64,000 bases of DNA, from contig JAKSZP010009200.1 of assembly GCA_022478985.1 (NCBI GenBank), positions 248,001 to 312,000 of the forward strand. The letters run 5' to 3'. Made by a program: the position numbers and the translations under genes. Below, piece by piece: positions 32,737-43,376 of this stretch. Below the pieces are notes generated by a model. That model was not told where the DNA came from, made no database searches, and worked only from the letters and a program-made list of their open reading frames with translations. The first letter of the stretch is position 1; each line of letters begins with the position of its first letter. This DNA is from Massospora cicadina. Its lineage: Eukaryota > Entomophthoromycota > Entomophthoromycetes > Entomophthorales > Entomophthoraceae.

Positions 32737-33110
32737 ATTATCACCATTATCTTTTTAAATGTTACAGTTTAAAAATATTTGTTTAATGATCTATATAATA
32801 GAATCGTTAAAACAGTACATCTCAAAGTCAAAAAAGCTGTTATTATTTATTTAATAATTTTAGATATATAAATGAACAAAGTTTATTTCTATGAGTAGTA
32901 CTTTTTTAGAAATAAATTGTTAGGGTAAGGCTTTGATCCAAAAAAAAGTTTTATGATCAATTTAAAGTGAAGGTTTTTTTTACAATCCTTAATTTCTCCA
33001 AATTAAAGGTTCAAAAACCAACAAAATAAACAAAAGTTTAGCTTTATAAATTTAACTTGAAGATATAATAGAAATCAGCTTACTGAAATATTTTATTTAG
33101 GTCAACTTGG
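32737..33110 (+). other. AT-rich spacer
   Basis: AT-rich, no open frame or repeat recognised. Confidence 0.5.
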
Positions 33111-33630
33111 TGTCATAATTAAATGACATTATTGAGGGACCAGATTTTAAGGATAAATATGGGCATGATGAGGCCAAGAGGACAAAGTTGGCAGACCTGC
33201 CTGACTTAAAGCACACCCTGTAACAACTTTGGGTAAAAACAAGATATGCCCAAGTTGATTCTGGGTGCGCATGCTGGTCAAATGAGCGTTATATCTGAAT
33301 CATTAAAATGCGCCAGCTATATTGAAGATTATGAGATATCATAACGTTTAATTGGAAAAAGGCTTTGAGTCTTGTTCAGTTCTATAATTTTACCAAATCC
33401 TGTAGAATTCAGCTTCAGTCAATTACCTGAGTACATGATTATCTGAGCTACAGTATGATAATAGATGGGAACCTGCATTTATCATCAGATTGGGTCAATG
33501 CCTTGACCAATGGAGGATAATTCCGCCCAATTGTTTATAGTGTTTTTTGAGACCAACTTTCTTTGTTAGATATCTTTATCATTTTTAAAAATAAATGCGG
33601 GGTTTTTTTATATTCTATTTTTTCCATGCT
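33111..33630 (+). mobile_element. Solo-LTR-like copy of the Gy1 LTR family
   Basis: Starts TGTCATAATTAAATGACA, a 6-bp inverted repeat as at the Gy1 LTR start. It then shares the order of GGCCAAGAGGACAAAGTTGG, GCCTGACTTAAAGCACACCCTG, AAGATATGCCCAAGTTGAT, CAGCTTCAGTCAATTACCTGAGT and ACTTTCTTTGTTAG with 2058-2540. No matching pol lies to its left. The right end is not defined. Confidence 0.68.
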
Positions 33631-34277
33631 ACCATATGCAGCTCTTGTGGGTTACCTTCACTTTAGGGTTTTTCATTGTTTATTTATCTATTATGAAGGT
33701 GTTGGCACAATACTTGGTGGCGTTAAGGTGGTTTTATTATTGGCCTACTTGCGGAGAGTTAGAGACACTCTCCTGACAATATATGACCAAACCTTTTTTT
33801 CTACTTGTGGGTATTTTTGTGTTAAGTTTGTTCAAAGAGCTGATCTAGTGCGTTGTCTGGTTGTCATAATCACTAGCCTTCTATTCACAGCGTTCACTCT
33901 TTTTGGCAATAGCCAATCTCAGCGTTTCATCTGTGCTGTCCCAGAGGGGTTTTACCACCCTGAAAGTAATTAATGGTTTTGGGCCATTTAAAGTTCTGCT
34001 ACCCAGGCTTCAAATTTTTAAAGCTTTTAATATAAAAAATAGAACCTGCCCTCAATCAACTTCTCAAGACTTTGAGGGGTTGCTTTGGGTTTCCACCAAC
34101 GCTTTTGGCTGGGCAATAGAAGGTTTGGAACTCCCTCTGGAAGCGGGCCACCACAGATTTCTTTTTCCAAACCTTCAATAGTTCTTTGCACCAAGTTAGT
34201 TAGGACGCTTTTGAGGGGTGTATTTGTATAAAATAATGGGTCTGGTCAAGGCCCTATTTGTCTTGACGTCTTCAGAA
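33631..34277 (+). other. Unassigned degraded sequence, possibly gag end of Gy7
   Basis: Open frames of 92-136 codons exist here but show no motif I trust. Near 34195-34277, CAAGTTAGTTAGGACGCTTTTG then AGGGGTG resembles the stretch just before the Gy4 Gag knuckle (CAAGTTCACAGGTCTTTTAGGGG). This could be the Gag end of Gy7, whose protease linker resumes right after Gy5 at 48270. If so, Gy5 landed inside Gy7. This is tentative. Confidence 0.3.
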
Positions 34278-34550
34278 TATCATTGTAAAGCTGGGGAATC
34301 GTCACCTCCACTTGGACTGGGTGGCGTTTCCCTCAGAAAGGGTCTGAGAAGGCCAACTTTCCCTCTTATCTCCCAGGGTGACCTTGCCCATATGGTGGAT
34401 GAGCGATGGGTAACAGCTTACCCTTTAAGGACCATGACACCTGATCCAGTATTGACATCAAACAAATTGATGCAACAAATTAAGGGGATTTGTGCTGAGC
34501 TATTGAAAGGTCATCATTCAATTGGGATAAAAGGTTCAAATATAAATTGA
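34218..34550 (+). pseudogene. LTR-resident coding segment in Gy5 5' LTR
   Basis: A 110-residue open frame whose part inside the LTR reads HCKAGESSPPLGLGGVSLRKG, then GDLAHMVDERWVTAYPLR (34377-34430), PDPVLTSNKLMQQIKGICAELL. The matching frame in the 3' LTR is continuous with the end of pol (40046-40240, then 40080-40508 after one frameshift), and the Gy2 LTR has the same peptide with mostly synonymous codon changes. It therefore looks like a duplicated copy of the C-terminal part of the polyprotein, carried by the LTR. Function unknown. Confidence 0.5.
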
Positions 34551-35334
34551 GGCAACTATCTTCAGAATTGAGGCCCAAGAGCTCCAAATCTTCAGAAAAA
34601 AGGACCAATGGACATGTACCTTTGATGTAAATACCATCTGATGTAATCTTTTTTGCAAAGCTCGCCAATGGCATCAGGCCATTTGGAAAAGTTCCTACCA
34701 GTTTATAACCCATGCCAAAAGCTCCTAATCCTCGTCCAACACTTCTTGCCTGGAAAAAGGATTCTGGAGCAACAAGGTGCAGGTGGGTTGGGCGCCCTAA
34801 AACTATTCCCAACCTCATGGGACCGCCCCTATGTGGGGTGGCCCTGGGAGGTTCTGATGCCCATTTAATGAGACGACGTCGCTCTAGTCATTGGAACTGA
34901 AGAAGATTGGCAACTTGTGCATCCATGTATGAACCAACATCGACTCAGCCCACCTCATTTATTTTATAAGCCAGTTTAAATAAGTAGTTTTTACGTCTTC
35001 ATGCTCAAAGTTCGCCAGGTTAGGCTGAATCTCAATGTTACAACCCACACTTTCCTAAGCTATTTCACTAAAGTTGATCATCTATTTAAGCAGCCAGTAT
35101 ACACTGAGAAAATTGGCGTTCAATCTATAATTTTAAAATAATATCTAAAAAACTTCCTGTGATCCAATTTATATGGTATTTTCAAGTATTCCGCTGTATC
35201 CCCACAACATCTCTCATGTGGCCACACGGGCCTCATATTGACTGGGTAATCCCAGTCATGTTAGAAACTTCAGTTTCTATTTCAATCAAATACCCTATCA
35301 TGTTTTAAACTAATTCAAACTCTTCCCAATAACA
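34278..35334 (+). mobile_element. Gy5 5' LTR
   Basis: From about TATCATTGTAAAGCTGGGG to CCCAATAACA. It shares GTGACCTTGCCCA, GAGCGATGGGTAACA, TACCCTTTAAGGA, ATTAAGGGGATTTGTG, AAGTTCGCCAGGTTAGG and TCATCTATTTAAGCAG with the 3' LTR pieces. The left end has TA where TG is expected. Confidence 0.8.
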
Positions 35335-36600
35335 GAGGCCATCCGCCAGCAGGATTTAAAATTTTGTGGGCCCAACTATCCACGCTCCAGGTGAGGATCT
35401 GCCCCCTCGCCAATGTTGTTGTACCCAGTTCCCCTTATGGGATGCCTCAAACTACCAAATTCAATTAAGAAACTTACTACTCCCCGGCCCTCAGGCCTGA
35501 AGCTGGGACATCATGGTTCTTTGCTGGGTTCGTTTTATGCTCATGGCATTTCAGCACTCAATCATTACCTTTCTTCCTACACAATATAACATTGATTGAG
35601 TGACAATGCCCCTGGGATTCTGGCTCGTCTTTTTGGTGCTTTTTCATCCTTACTGGCAGGAAAGTCTAAATTTTATCTGCCGTCTTCCTTACATAATTAT
35701 CCGTCCATTGTTTCTGGCCATTTCTTCTCTCCTCATCAAGATAGTGCAGCAGTGGTCTTTCTCTACTAGTTGAACATGCAATTGATAGTCTACCTTCTGT
35801 TGTTCATTTGGTCAAAACCAATTTTGTGAGCAGCTCCTGGATAGCTATGGAGAAATTCCTCCATGGTCACATTTCCTTTGCCCACTAACTCCCCCTTGGC
35901 TCACCCTCAAGTAGGAGATTTAAATGTTTCCTCCTGAGCCATTGCAAACCAGGTCCTTGACGCCCTCGTTGAGGTGCAAATGCAACCAGCAGTTGCACCA
36001 AACAATACTTTTTCACTGACAAATACTCAGAAGGGGGTTGCTCTTTTAGATGCAATCAAAGGTGGAGCTCATTAACGGGTGCGGTGTCTTTTGTGTTCTG
36101 CTATCTGGGCAGCTGACACCACCGCACTTATTGCTGTAGTATTATAAGTTTTTAAATCCCTAGTAACACGTTCTGAACAATTGTTTTCGTTTATTCTCTA
36201 ATATCGCTGAAGCCTCTGGCTCGTTTCTTTAGTTGCAACCTTCCATAAGAAAGCCCTGGTGCTGGATCTCCCCAAGGAGTTACTCCAAGAAATTTTACAA
36301 ACAGCTTTGGATTCAGCCTCTGCCCATACGTTGTTTAATCCACCCCTATGGAAACGGTGGATTAAATTTGCAAGGAAGCGACTTCCATTAATGCAGCTCC
36401 CCGCCACACTCCCCTCCCCAGAACAGTAACTTAATCTTGAATTTGCCAATTTGACCTCAAGGTTGACCCCAACATGTATCAGTATCTTCAATGGTTCCAG
36501 GTCCTGAAGTTGCCACTGCACACGAGTTGATTCATTCCAGCTCACCTGTCTGCAAGTCAATGAAAGTTCAGCATAAAGTGAATTATATGTAACCCCTTGT
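35335..36600 (+). pseudogene. Gy5 gag region, strongly decayed
   Basis: The position between the 5' LTR and the protease is that of gag. Patches of coding-like sequence can be read (EAIRQQDLKF just after the LTR; PGILARLFGAFSSLLAGKSKFYLPSS near 35610-35690; KALVLDLPKELLQEILQTALDSA near 36250-36315; PLWKRWIKFARKRLPLMQ near 36345-36395), in different frames and with stops. A possible knuckle start, RCLLC near 36080, lacks a convincing His/Cys pair. I do not recognise a capsid fold by eye. Confidence 0.4.
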
Positions 36601-37000
36601 TCACCCCATTTCTGACCCTATGAAGGAACCTGCTCTTCACCCTGATTTAGTAAATATCTCTTCAGTGTCAGAAGAAATCACCGCATCTGCCAATAAACAG
36701 AATTACAAATACTTTTTATTACCAATGAATATTTGTATTGGGGCACACCAGGTGTCTTTCAAGGCCTTGGTCAACACTGGAGCAGCGGTAAATTTTATTA
36801 GTTTGATATTTGCCCAGCAGCTGGACCATGACTTAGACCTGAGGCCAGTAGTGTTAATCACCTTGTCGGCCTCCCAGCCATCTTATAACTTATGGCGCCC
36901 AGTACCCTTCTCAGTTTACCAGTTTAGTTTTGTGATAGCTTCTTGATAATGCCTAACCTTGTGTTCCCAATGATTTTGGGTGTGGGTCGGTGACATTGGC
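36601..37000 (+). pseudogene. Gy5 protease
   Basis: An open frame of 108 residues (36620-36946): ICIGAHQVSFKALVNTGAAVNFISLIFAQQL, then LSASQPSYNLWRPVPFSVYQFSFVIAS. This is the retropepsin core with its active-site strand, but the catalytic Asp of DTGA is Asn (AAC at 36773-36775). The later strand LVFPMILGVGR near 36957-36990 fits the MILGxxWL motif of the family. Function would be cleavage of the Gag-Pol polyprotein; inactive here. Confidence 0.78.
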
Positions 37001-38050
37001 AGCTTGTGAGAGTCCGCTTGGAATCTAACACACTGTCATTTTCCAACGGTCAGGGGAGGGTGAGTTCACTTTATTCAATACCCTTACCAAGGATCAAAAC
37101 CGTGAATTGGTTACAACCCTTGTATCTCCCATAGATCTTTATCTGGATTTCCCCACTGCTTTTGATGTGCTATCAAGTCACTTTCGATTCCAAAAAGGCG
37201 AACTTCCTTCCCTGCATAAGCAAGACAATTTGAAGTTTAAGACTAAGGTGCAGGTGGTGAGCATAAACTGCCCACTATATCCACATAAAGCAGAGGAGGA
37301 GGTTACCCTCAATACCTGGTTAAATGACATGCTCAAGAAGGATTGGTTGCTCAAAGAGGCATCCCCTGTTGCCTCTCCCACTTCCGTTGCCAAGAAGGCA
37401 TATGCTTCCTCTTTGTCCCTGCATGGATTACGTCCACCTTAACAATACCACGGTCCACAACCCTTACCCACTGCCATTGGAACTGACGATTGGCCAAGCA
37501 ATTGCCAAGTCACATATGTGTCTTTAAAAAATTTATTTAGTAAATGCTTTTAATCAAATTTGGGTGGCGGAAGGTCAGGAATGGCTTACCACTATCCGGA
37601 CAAGAAGAGGCATATTCTAATTTCAAGGGATGCCTTTTGGGCTTAAAAATGCGCCTGTAACATTCTAAAGGATAATTGATAGTGTGCTGGGTGATCTCTG
37701 GTTCACCTGCGCAGTCGCATATATTGATGATATCAGGTGCACTATTTCTCTCCCAAACAACATACAAAAGACTTGGAGGCGAAAGTAGCTGTCTTGCATA
37801 AGGTGAGTCTGTTCATAAAGCCATCAAAGTGTAATTTTATTAGAGGAAGCCACATTCTTAGGCAACCTCATCTTAAACAATGGGTACGCCATTCTGCTAG
37901 CCAACAGGATGCCATCCACGAATAGCCAGACACAACAACCCATGAGCAATTGAGAAGCTTCTTGGTCATTATTAAATTGCTAAAATATTTCTCCCGCACT
38001 ATCCCATTTGGCCTCCTCACTACATCCGCTCATAGGCAAGAACATCCTTT
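37001..38050 (+). pseudogene. Gy5 reverse transcriptase with intact YIDD
   Basis: The frame 37107-37442 gives SPIDLYLDFPTAFDVLSSH, CPLYPHKAEEEVTLNTWLNDMLKKDWL and KEASPVASPTSVAKK. MDYVHLNNTTVHNPYPLPL is the fingers/palm entry, VNAFNQIWVAEGQEWLTTIRTR the palm A (VNAFN for DLRGAYN, with Asp replaced), and MPFGLKNAPVTF follows. AVAYIDDI near 37718-37737 keeps both catalytic Asp residues. ATFLGNLILNNGYAI near 37847-37890 is the primer grip. Frameshifts near 37440, 37535 and 37740 break it. Confidence 0.82.
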
Positions 38051-38560
38051 TTGATGGACGCCCAAGTGCCAGCAGAAATTTGATTCAATTAACGTTTTTT
38101 TACCCCATTATCAAGCATGCGGATTTTCCAAGCCCTATATTATAGCATGCGATGTTTCTTCTGCCACAGTAGGGGTTGGTTTGCTCCAAAATCACAATGG
38201 GTTGCAACACCCAGTTGCTTATCTTTCCTGCAAGTTCTCTCCCACTGAGAAATACTATGCCATTTACAACAAGGGTGGAAGCTGTTGAGTGGTCCTTGAC
38301 CCACTGGCGTTATCTCCTACAGGGCGCTTAGCATGAGGTGACTGTGTGAATGGACCACCAAGCTCTTCTTTATTTCCAAAAACCACAGAAGTTGGCGTAT
38401 CAGCATGCCCAAACTTACCAGTATGTGTGAAGTTCTAACTTCAAGTATGAATTTGTGAAAGGAACATTAAATTTTCTTCTAGACTTTCTTGACTGCAACC
38501 TGAGACATGTCCAGCTGACTCAGACAATGCGGATCTTGTTATGGTCAATCCCCTTACTCA
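38051..38560 (+). pseudogene. Gy5 RNase H
   Basis: PYIIACDVSSATVGVGLLQNHNGLQHPVAYLSCKFSPTEKYYAIYNK can be read across 38130-38275: the catalytic Asp in ACDVSS, and the Glu helix partly shifted (KVEAVEWSLTHWRYLLQGA). DHQALLYFQKPQKLAYQHAQTYQ is the third motif, with WTD changed. The end, FKYEFVKGTLNFLLDFLDCNL, has lost the Asp motif NxxADxLSR. Confidence 0.7.
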
Positions 38561-39560
38561 AATCTTGGCTCTTGTCCCTCCCACAGTTTCAGAAGCAGAT
38601 CTTGCTCCAGATGCGCCTTTGATTTCACAGGCCTTAGCAACATAGACAGAATCTGATGTAGTGGTGGAACTTTATGAGTGATTGTCTATCCCTTCATACA
38701 AGTATCCCTTTTATTTTCCTTTTAAAAAGCTACTCCAATTTCAGTTACAGGTGTAAATCACTCCTCTTATCCGAGCTGAAGTAAATTCAGGCTCATCACA
38801 ATCCTCCCGCTGTTGGTCACCTAGGGGATAAGAATTATATTGATCTAATCAAGAGTACCTACAATTAGCAAGGCTTGTTAAAGGATGTCCCAGCATGGAT
38901 TGTAGACTTTGTAACTTGTGCATGGGCCAAATCAGACCGGCCTGATAGGAATGGTCTCTTAAATCCCTTGCAACAAGCAAAGGGACCATGGAAATTGGTG
39001 TCCATGGATATCTTTTGAGCTCCCCAGATCCAAGGGTTTTACAGAAGTTATGGTGGTCGTAGACCAATTCATTAAATTCTCCTTGGTAATCCATGCTCCA
39101 CAACATTTTCCTCAAAGAATCTGCCCATCTTTTTGTGTATCATGTATTTTCAATAAGCTGCCTCCCACAGGAAATCGTCAGTGACTGTGAGCCTCAATTT
39201 ATGTTTCAGTTTTGTAACGAGCTCTTAGCAACCTTGAAGATTAAACCCTTCCTCTCCACCGTGTACCATCCACAGTCAGATGGGCAAACCAAACGATTCA
39301 ATCAGACCTTGGAACAGTACCTGTGGTGCTATGCTTCAGCCTCTCAGGATATTGGGCGGATGACCTACCCCTCACTCAGTTTGAATACAACAATGAAACT
39401 CATGTATCCACAATATTTTCCCATAAGAAGCAACTTTGGGACACAATTTATCAAATTCAGTCAGTCCATGCCTTCGCCTAGAGGTACCAGCCGCTGCCAA
39501 TTACGCCCAACACATCTGTGCCACAAAGTCCTTGGTATAGTAGAACTTTAAAAAATCCAT
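38561..39560 (+). pseudogene. Gy5 integrase
   Basis: The zinc-domain region near 38820-38940 reads YLQLARLVKGCPSMDCRLCNLCMGQIRPA, with CRLCNLC in place of the CxxC pair. The core has WKLVSMDIF near 39000 and the VMVVVDQFIKFSLV strand near 39050. Then EIVSDCEPQFMFQFCNELL (second Asp) and YHPQSDGQTKRFNQTLEQYLWCY, where the catalytic Glu of QTER is Lys (AAA at 39291-39293). The frame 39093-39551 holds most of this. Frameshifts follow at the TPF box. Confidence 0.78.
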
Positions 39561-40130
39561 AAGTGATTATAAAAATTTGTGGTTCAAAAGTGCCTCTTGG
39601 TGCGTGAAATAAAGATAGGATCCCATGTCATACTCAATATGTGGCACTTTCACATGCAGATGCCATTGCATAAGCTTTCCAGAAAGTAGTCAAGTTTTTA
39701 CATGGTGTAAGAGGACTTGGAAATGTTGCTTTCTGCTTAAATTTGTCACCCATTAGACGCAACATTCAGTCTTCTATGTGTCCCGGTTGTCCCATTAAAA
39801 GGGGCAATCCCCTTATATGCTGAGTCTGTTGCTATTGACGAGTGGTGGAAGCCAAAGTTGAGGGCATTCTGGCTTACCGCAAATCCTATCAATCAGTCCA
39901 ATATCTCATTGTGTGGAAAATTTATCTAGTTTACAAGAACAGCTAGGTAGGCGCATGGGTCTGTGCCAACAGCTCAGAGCTCATTGAGAATTTCCATGCT
40001 ACTCACCCTGATGCTCCCAGTGTTCCCTCAAAAATCGCCACCCTAATGGCAATCAAGCTGCTTAAGGCCCATAAGAACGTTGCCCTCACTCAATTCAGCA
40101 GTGGTGGTGCCCCCTTTGGCAAAAGTGAAG
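39561..40130 (+). pseudogene. Gy5 integrase C-terminus and chromodomain
   Basis: The sequence around 39600-39670 has IGSHVILNMWHFHMQMPLHKL-type GPY/F remains. The chromodomain near 39840-39990 reads VVEAKVEGILAYRKSYQSVQYLIVWKIYL, then VGAWVCANSSELIENFHATHPDAP. The W of WEVE is lost, while the central hydrophobic strand and final helix remain. The frame goes on with LMAIKLLKAHKNVALTQFSSGGAPFG to the LTR start at 40131 and beyond it. Confidence 0.68.
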
Positions 40131-40508
40131 TGTATTGTAAGTCTGGAGGAGCGACCCATCCATTTGGACTGGGTGGAATTCCCATTTATATCGAAAAAGG
40201 GTATAAAAAAAGCCAGCTGCACCTCTCATCACACGGGTGACCTTGCCCACATAGTGGTCAAGCGATGGGTAACAACATACCCTTTAAGGATCCCGCCACC
40301 AGTCACCATATTAACTTTAAATAAATTAATAAAACGAATCAAGGGGATTTGTGACGAGTTTTTGGCTTGTAAGAATTATCTTGGGATGAAAGGTTTGATC
40401 AAAACCAAGGGCAATGAGCCTTTGGCATCAAAGCTGGAGAGCCCCAAACCCACAGCAACCAAGTTCTATGGGTGCACAATTGCAAATAATAGAGTACCAA
40501 ATGTATAA
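40046..40508 (+). pseudogene. Gy5 polyprotein extension running into the 3' LTR
   Basis: The frame 40046-40240 is continuous with the end of pol and crosses the LTR start at 40131 without a stop (QFSSGGAPFGKSEVYCKSGG). It continues HPFGLGGIPIYIEKGYKKSQLHLSSHG. After one frameshift, the frame 40080-40508 carries GDLAHIVVKRWVTTYPLR, ILTLNKLIKRIKGICDEFLACKNYLGMKGL and NEPLASKLESPKPTATKFYGC. The corresponding peptide occurs in the Gy5 5' LTR and the Gy2 LTRs. I read it as a C-terminal domain of the polyprotein encoded within the LTR. No known motif. Confidence 0.5.
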
Positions 40509-40920
40509 GAGTTGGAAAATCTTGATTGAATTGAGCCATTGGGAAATGAAGCCCACAAAACCCACCTCTAAGCACCAAAATCTTTGCCCAATAATCCTTG
40601 CTTGGCTAAACAGACGCCAGAGTGACTGGGTGTGGGAAGGCTGGGTATCCCAAACCCATTTTTAACCTCATGGGGCCGCCCCTATATGAGGTGGCAATGG
40701 GATGTTCCCATAGCCTGTCTGGCAAGATGCCGTCCATTTAGTCATTTTAATTTGAAGAAAATTGGCATCTTGGGCATCCATGGATGAACTGACAGCTACA
40801 TAGCCTGCCTCTGACAATTTTAGAGTCAGTTTAGAATAAATTACCTTCCCCTCGCTCAAAGTTCATCAGGTTAGGTGAATTTCATGGACCCCTATTCAGA
40901 GTGTCTAATATATCCCAAAT
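40131..40920 (+). mobile_element. Gy5 3' LTR, first part
   Basis: From TGTATTGTAAGTCTGGAGG to the target duplication CCCAAAT (40914-40920) of the O1E-c insertion. Colinear with 34278-35070. Confidence 0.82.
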
Positions 40921-40989
40921 CTCTTTATTTAACCGAGGCATTCTGACCAGGGGACAAATAATACCAAAACTTAATCTCCAAAGTTAAAC

Positions 40990-42432
40990 CGACTAAAAAT
41001 TGATTTGAATAAACTGCCCTTTTCAGGCACTTTGACACAAAAAATGATAAAATTACCTACCAGGTCGCATAGTGGCGAGCCTCTTATCCCATCATGATGG
41101 AGGGGAGGGGGATCAGGCAGGTCATCTTCAGGCTCAGCATTGTAGAGGCAGATCACTGCTGAGAGTAGGGGGGTTGGAGCATCCTCAGGATGATGGTCAA
41201 GGTTGAGTAGATAGTTGTTGAGATTGACTATTCGGGCCTGTATTAAAGCCTCTATGAGTTTGACAATATAATATTCAGCCTGGATATGGGCGTCAAGAAG
41301 TTGTTATAATTTTGCAGTTTCTGTTCTTGTGGTGCGTGTGGATGGGGAAAATCTTCCAGTTCAATGACATGCTTGGCGGCAGTGGTGGCACTTTTGTGGA
41401 GGTTTTGGAATTCCTCTTTTGCGGTAGGAGGAAAATTAGAGGGAAACAAGGAGGTATGCAGCCCATTTTTAAATTCCATGACCAATTTTGCACACAGTAT
41501 GCAAGTATGGGTATTATTGGGATTGGCCACTGCAGCTGCAGCAAGCTAGTGGTCACTTTGGAAAAAGGCTCTGAGTTTACAGACATATTGGTTGGTTTGG
41601 GATGGAGTATCAAACTTTGAATTCAGGATAGGCGTTAAATCAATTGGATAGCTTGGTGGTGGGACAATTTCGCCCAGTTCTGTTACTTTCTCTAATAAAT
41701 TCCAGGGATTTATATTGATTCAGGAAGATATGTGGATAGGTGATTCATAAATTGGTAGGTTTTGGAGCGGGTGATTTTATGGATTGAACATTGGTCCAGT
41801 TCTGAACATGATTGGTTGGCATGGGTGTGCATTGACCAACTTGGTTTTTAGGTAAAGGATTTTGCTTCTTATTTGAGTGCATGGCCTGTGAGGCGGGGCA
41901 GCCAAAACCCCACTCAAATGCTGTTGGTATTGCCTCATGGGCGGTGTTGTCCGTGTTTGCAGGGTGTTTTATATTGACATACCTTTTTGGTGTGGTCCAA
42001 TTCATACCAGAGGAGGCAAATTGTTTGACCGTTGTTGGTTTGGGCCCAAAAGAAATGGTCAGTTGTGGATGGGATATAGGTACACGGTGGGATATGCTGG
42101 GCCATGTTCAGCTGCTGAGGGGTAATAGTGGCCATTGCTTGAGGTGCCGCGAGGCTTTCAGCACCACTTTGTTCAACAAATTGGAGGATAGGGTTTTCTC
42201 CATAATTTGACAACCCTGATATCAATTCTATATAAAAGTTTTGAGGGGGAAGTTGTGAGGGGATTTTTGAAAAGGTTACCACAAGTGTGTTATCATCTGG
42301 GAGGCGTGTTTGGGTGGTGGTAATGAGGGTATTTTTATAAATTAACTGTATATCTGCTGCAGCAGCTGCATCCTCCTCAGTGGGGAATCTAATATTAAAA
42401 TAGCCCTTAAATGGGAAGAAATTGATAAACCC
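40990..42432 (-). pseudogene. O1E-c ORF1-like protein, RRM to C-terminus
   Basis: Minus strand. The RRM-like INFFPFKGYFNIRFPTEEDAAAAADIQLIYKNTLI begins right at the Gy6 insertion, followed by DNTLVVTFSKIPSQLPPQNFYIELISGLSNYGENPILQFVEQSGAESLAAPQAMATITPQQ. A Pro/His-rich stretch leads to CLLWYELDHTKKVC, a CCHC knuckle with the second Cys replaced by Trp. The frame 41613-41252 holds the C-terminal domain (KLVMEFKNGLHTSLFPSNFPPTAKEEFQNLHKSATTAAKHVIELEDFPHPH). The end DDLPDPPPLHHDGIRGS lies near 41130-41085. The 175-residue frame 42459-41935 is the longest intact block of this protein in the window. Confidence 0.72.
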
Positions 42433-43376
42433 TGTGGGATCCGCCAATGGATGCCACATATATTTTGTTTAAAGTGAGAATTCTACTTTATAATAAAAGT
42501 AATAAATAACGCTTGTTAAAGTTTCTTATGTTTTTATTGTATAGGCAGGGCAAAACCAAAAAAGGTCCTTTGCTCAATACTAATCTTTCCTATTTTACTG
42601 TCGGATTTCAAGACCATAGGTATTTGAGGCAAAAGAATGTAAAGCTGAGTTACTAAATTAGGAAATATAGGCTTTCAGCCTATCAAATTGAAGATGAATT
42701 TTTTGAGGCAAAACTGACCCATGTGGTAACGATTTGATGAATTGTATCCAAAGCACCAGCGAGTAAAATCTTTTCACCTCAGCGGTGGTCAGACTTGTGT
42801 GGTAATGATTGGTTAAATTGCACCCTATCATCGTCGAGTAATATCTTTTCACCTCAGCGGTGGTCATACTCAGGTGGTAATGATTGGTTAATTTTTATCC
42901 TATCATCATCAGGTAATATCTTCTCACCTTGGCGGTGGTTAGAATCATATGGTAATGATTAGCTAATTCATACCCAATCATTGATGGGTAAAATCTTCTC
43001 ACCTCAGGAGGTTTCAGATCTGAGTGGTAATGATTGGTTAATTCACACCCAATCATCAATGGGTAAAACCTTCTTGCCTCGGCGGTGGGCAGACTCAGAT
43101 GGTATCAAACACCTCAAATTCAGCTGAGAAGTCAGTGTAATCCTATTACTAGTTATTACCTTTTTTAGCCAATTTTTATGATAAACTGTAATTTTCTGAT
43201 AGTTAGGATTCCACCAAAAATCCGCCGAAGTCTTTTCACTGTTGGCACTCATATCATCGATAACACATTATTAAATGATGATTGAGCAGGAGATGGGCCA
43301 ATCATGGTAGCAGATTTGGAAGCACTAATACCTCTAACATTTTTTTTCTTAAATTGAAAAGGTAAAAAGTCCGACA
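42433..43376 (-). mobile_element. Gy6 3' LTR
   Basis: Minus strand start TGTCGGACTTTTTACC after the purine tract GAGGGGGGCAA, end GGCGGATCCCACA. Colinear with 46510-47454, including the tandem repeats. Confidence 0.93.
42725..43100. repeat. Five 75-bp tandem repeats in Gy6 3' LTR
   Basis: The word GGTAATGATT or a close variant starts at 42725, 42801, 42876, 42951 and 43026, so the spacing is 76, 75, 75 and 75. Each unit also has CCCAATCAT and TCTTCTCACCTCGGCGGTGG-like parts. A degenerate start, GGTATCAAAC, follows at 43101. Confidence 0.95.

Noticed and set aside
33752..33778. Hairpin GGAGAGT/ACTCTCC as a terminator
   Set aside because: A 7-bp stem in AT-rich DNA with no adjacent gene; bacterial-type terminators are not expected in this genome.
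33563..33973. 136-residue open frame as a membrane protein gene
   Set aside because: Hydrophobic because the DNA is T-rich. No homologous copy, no domain, and it starts within the solo-LTR-like sequence.
36198..36560. 120-residue minus-strand open frame
   Set aside because: No motif, and it lies antisense to the gag position of Gy5, where plus-strand patches read as coding.
41881..42210. 109-residue plus-strand open frame
   Set aside because: It is a shadow of the O1E-c protein, which is encoded on the minus strand with family similarity.
42725..43100. CRISPR-like regular spacing of repeats
   Set aside because: The units are directly adjacent 75-bp repeats without unique spacers, lie inside LTRs and are duplicated with them.
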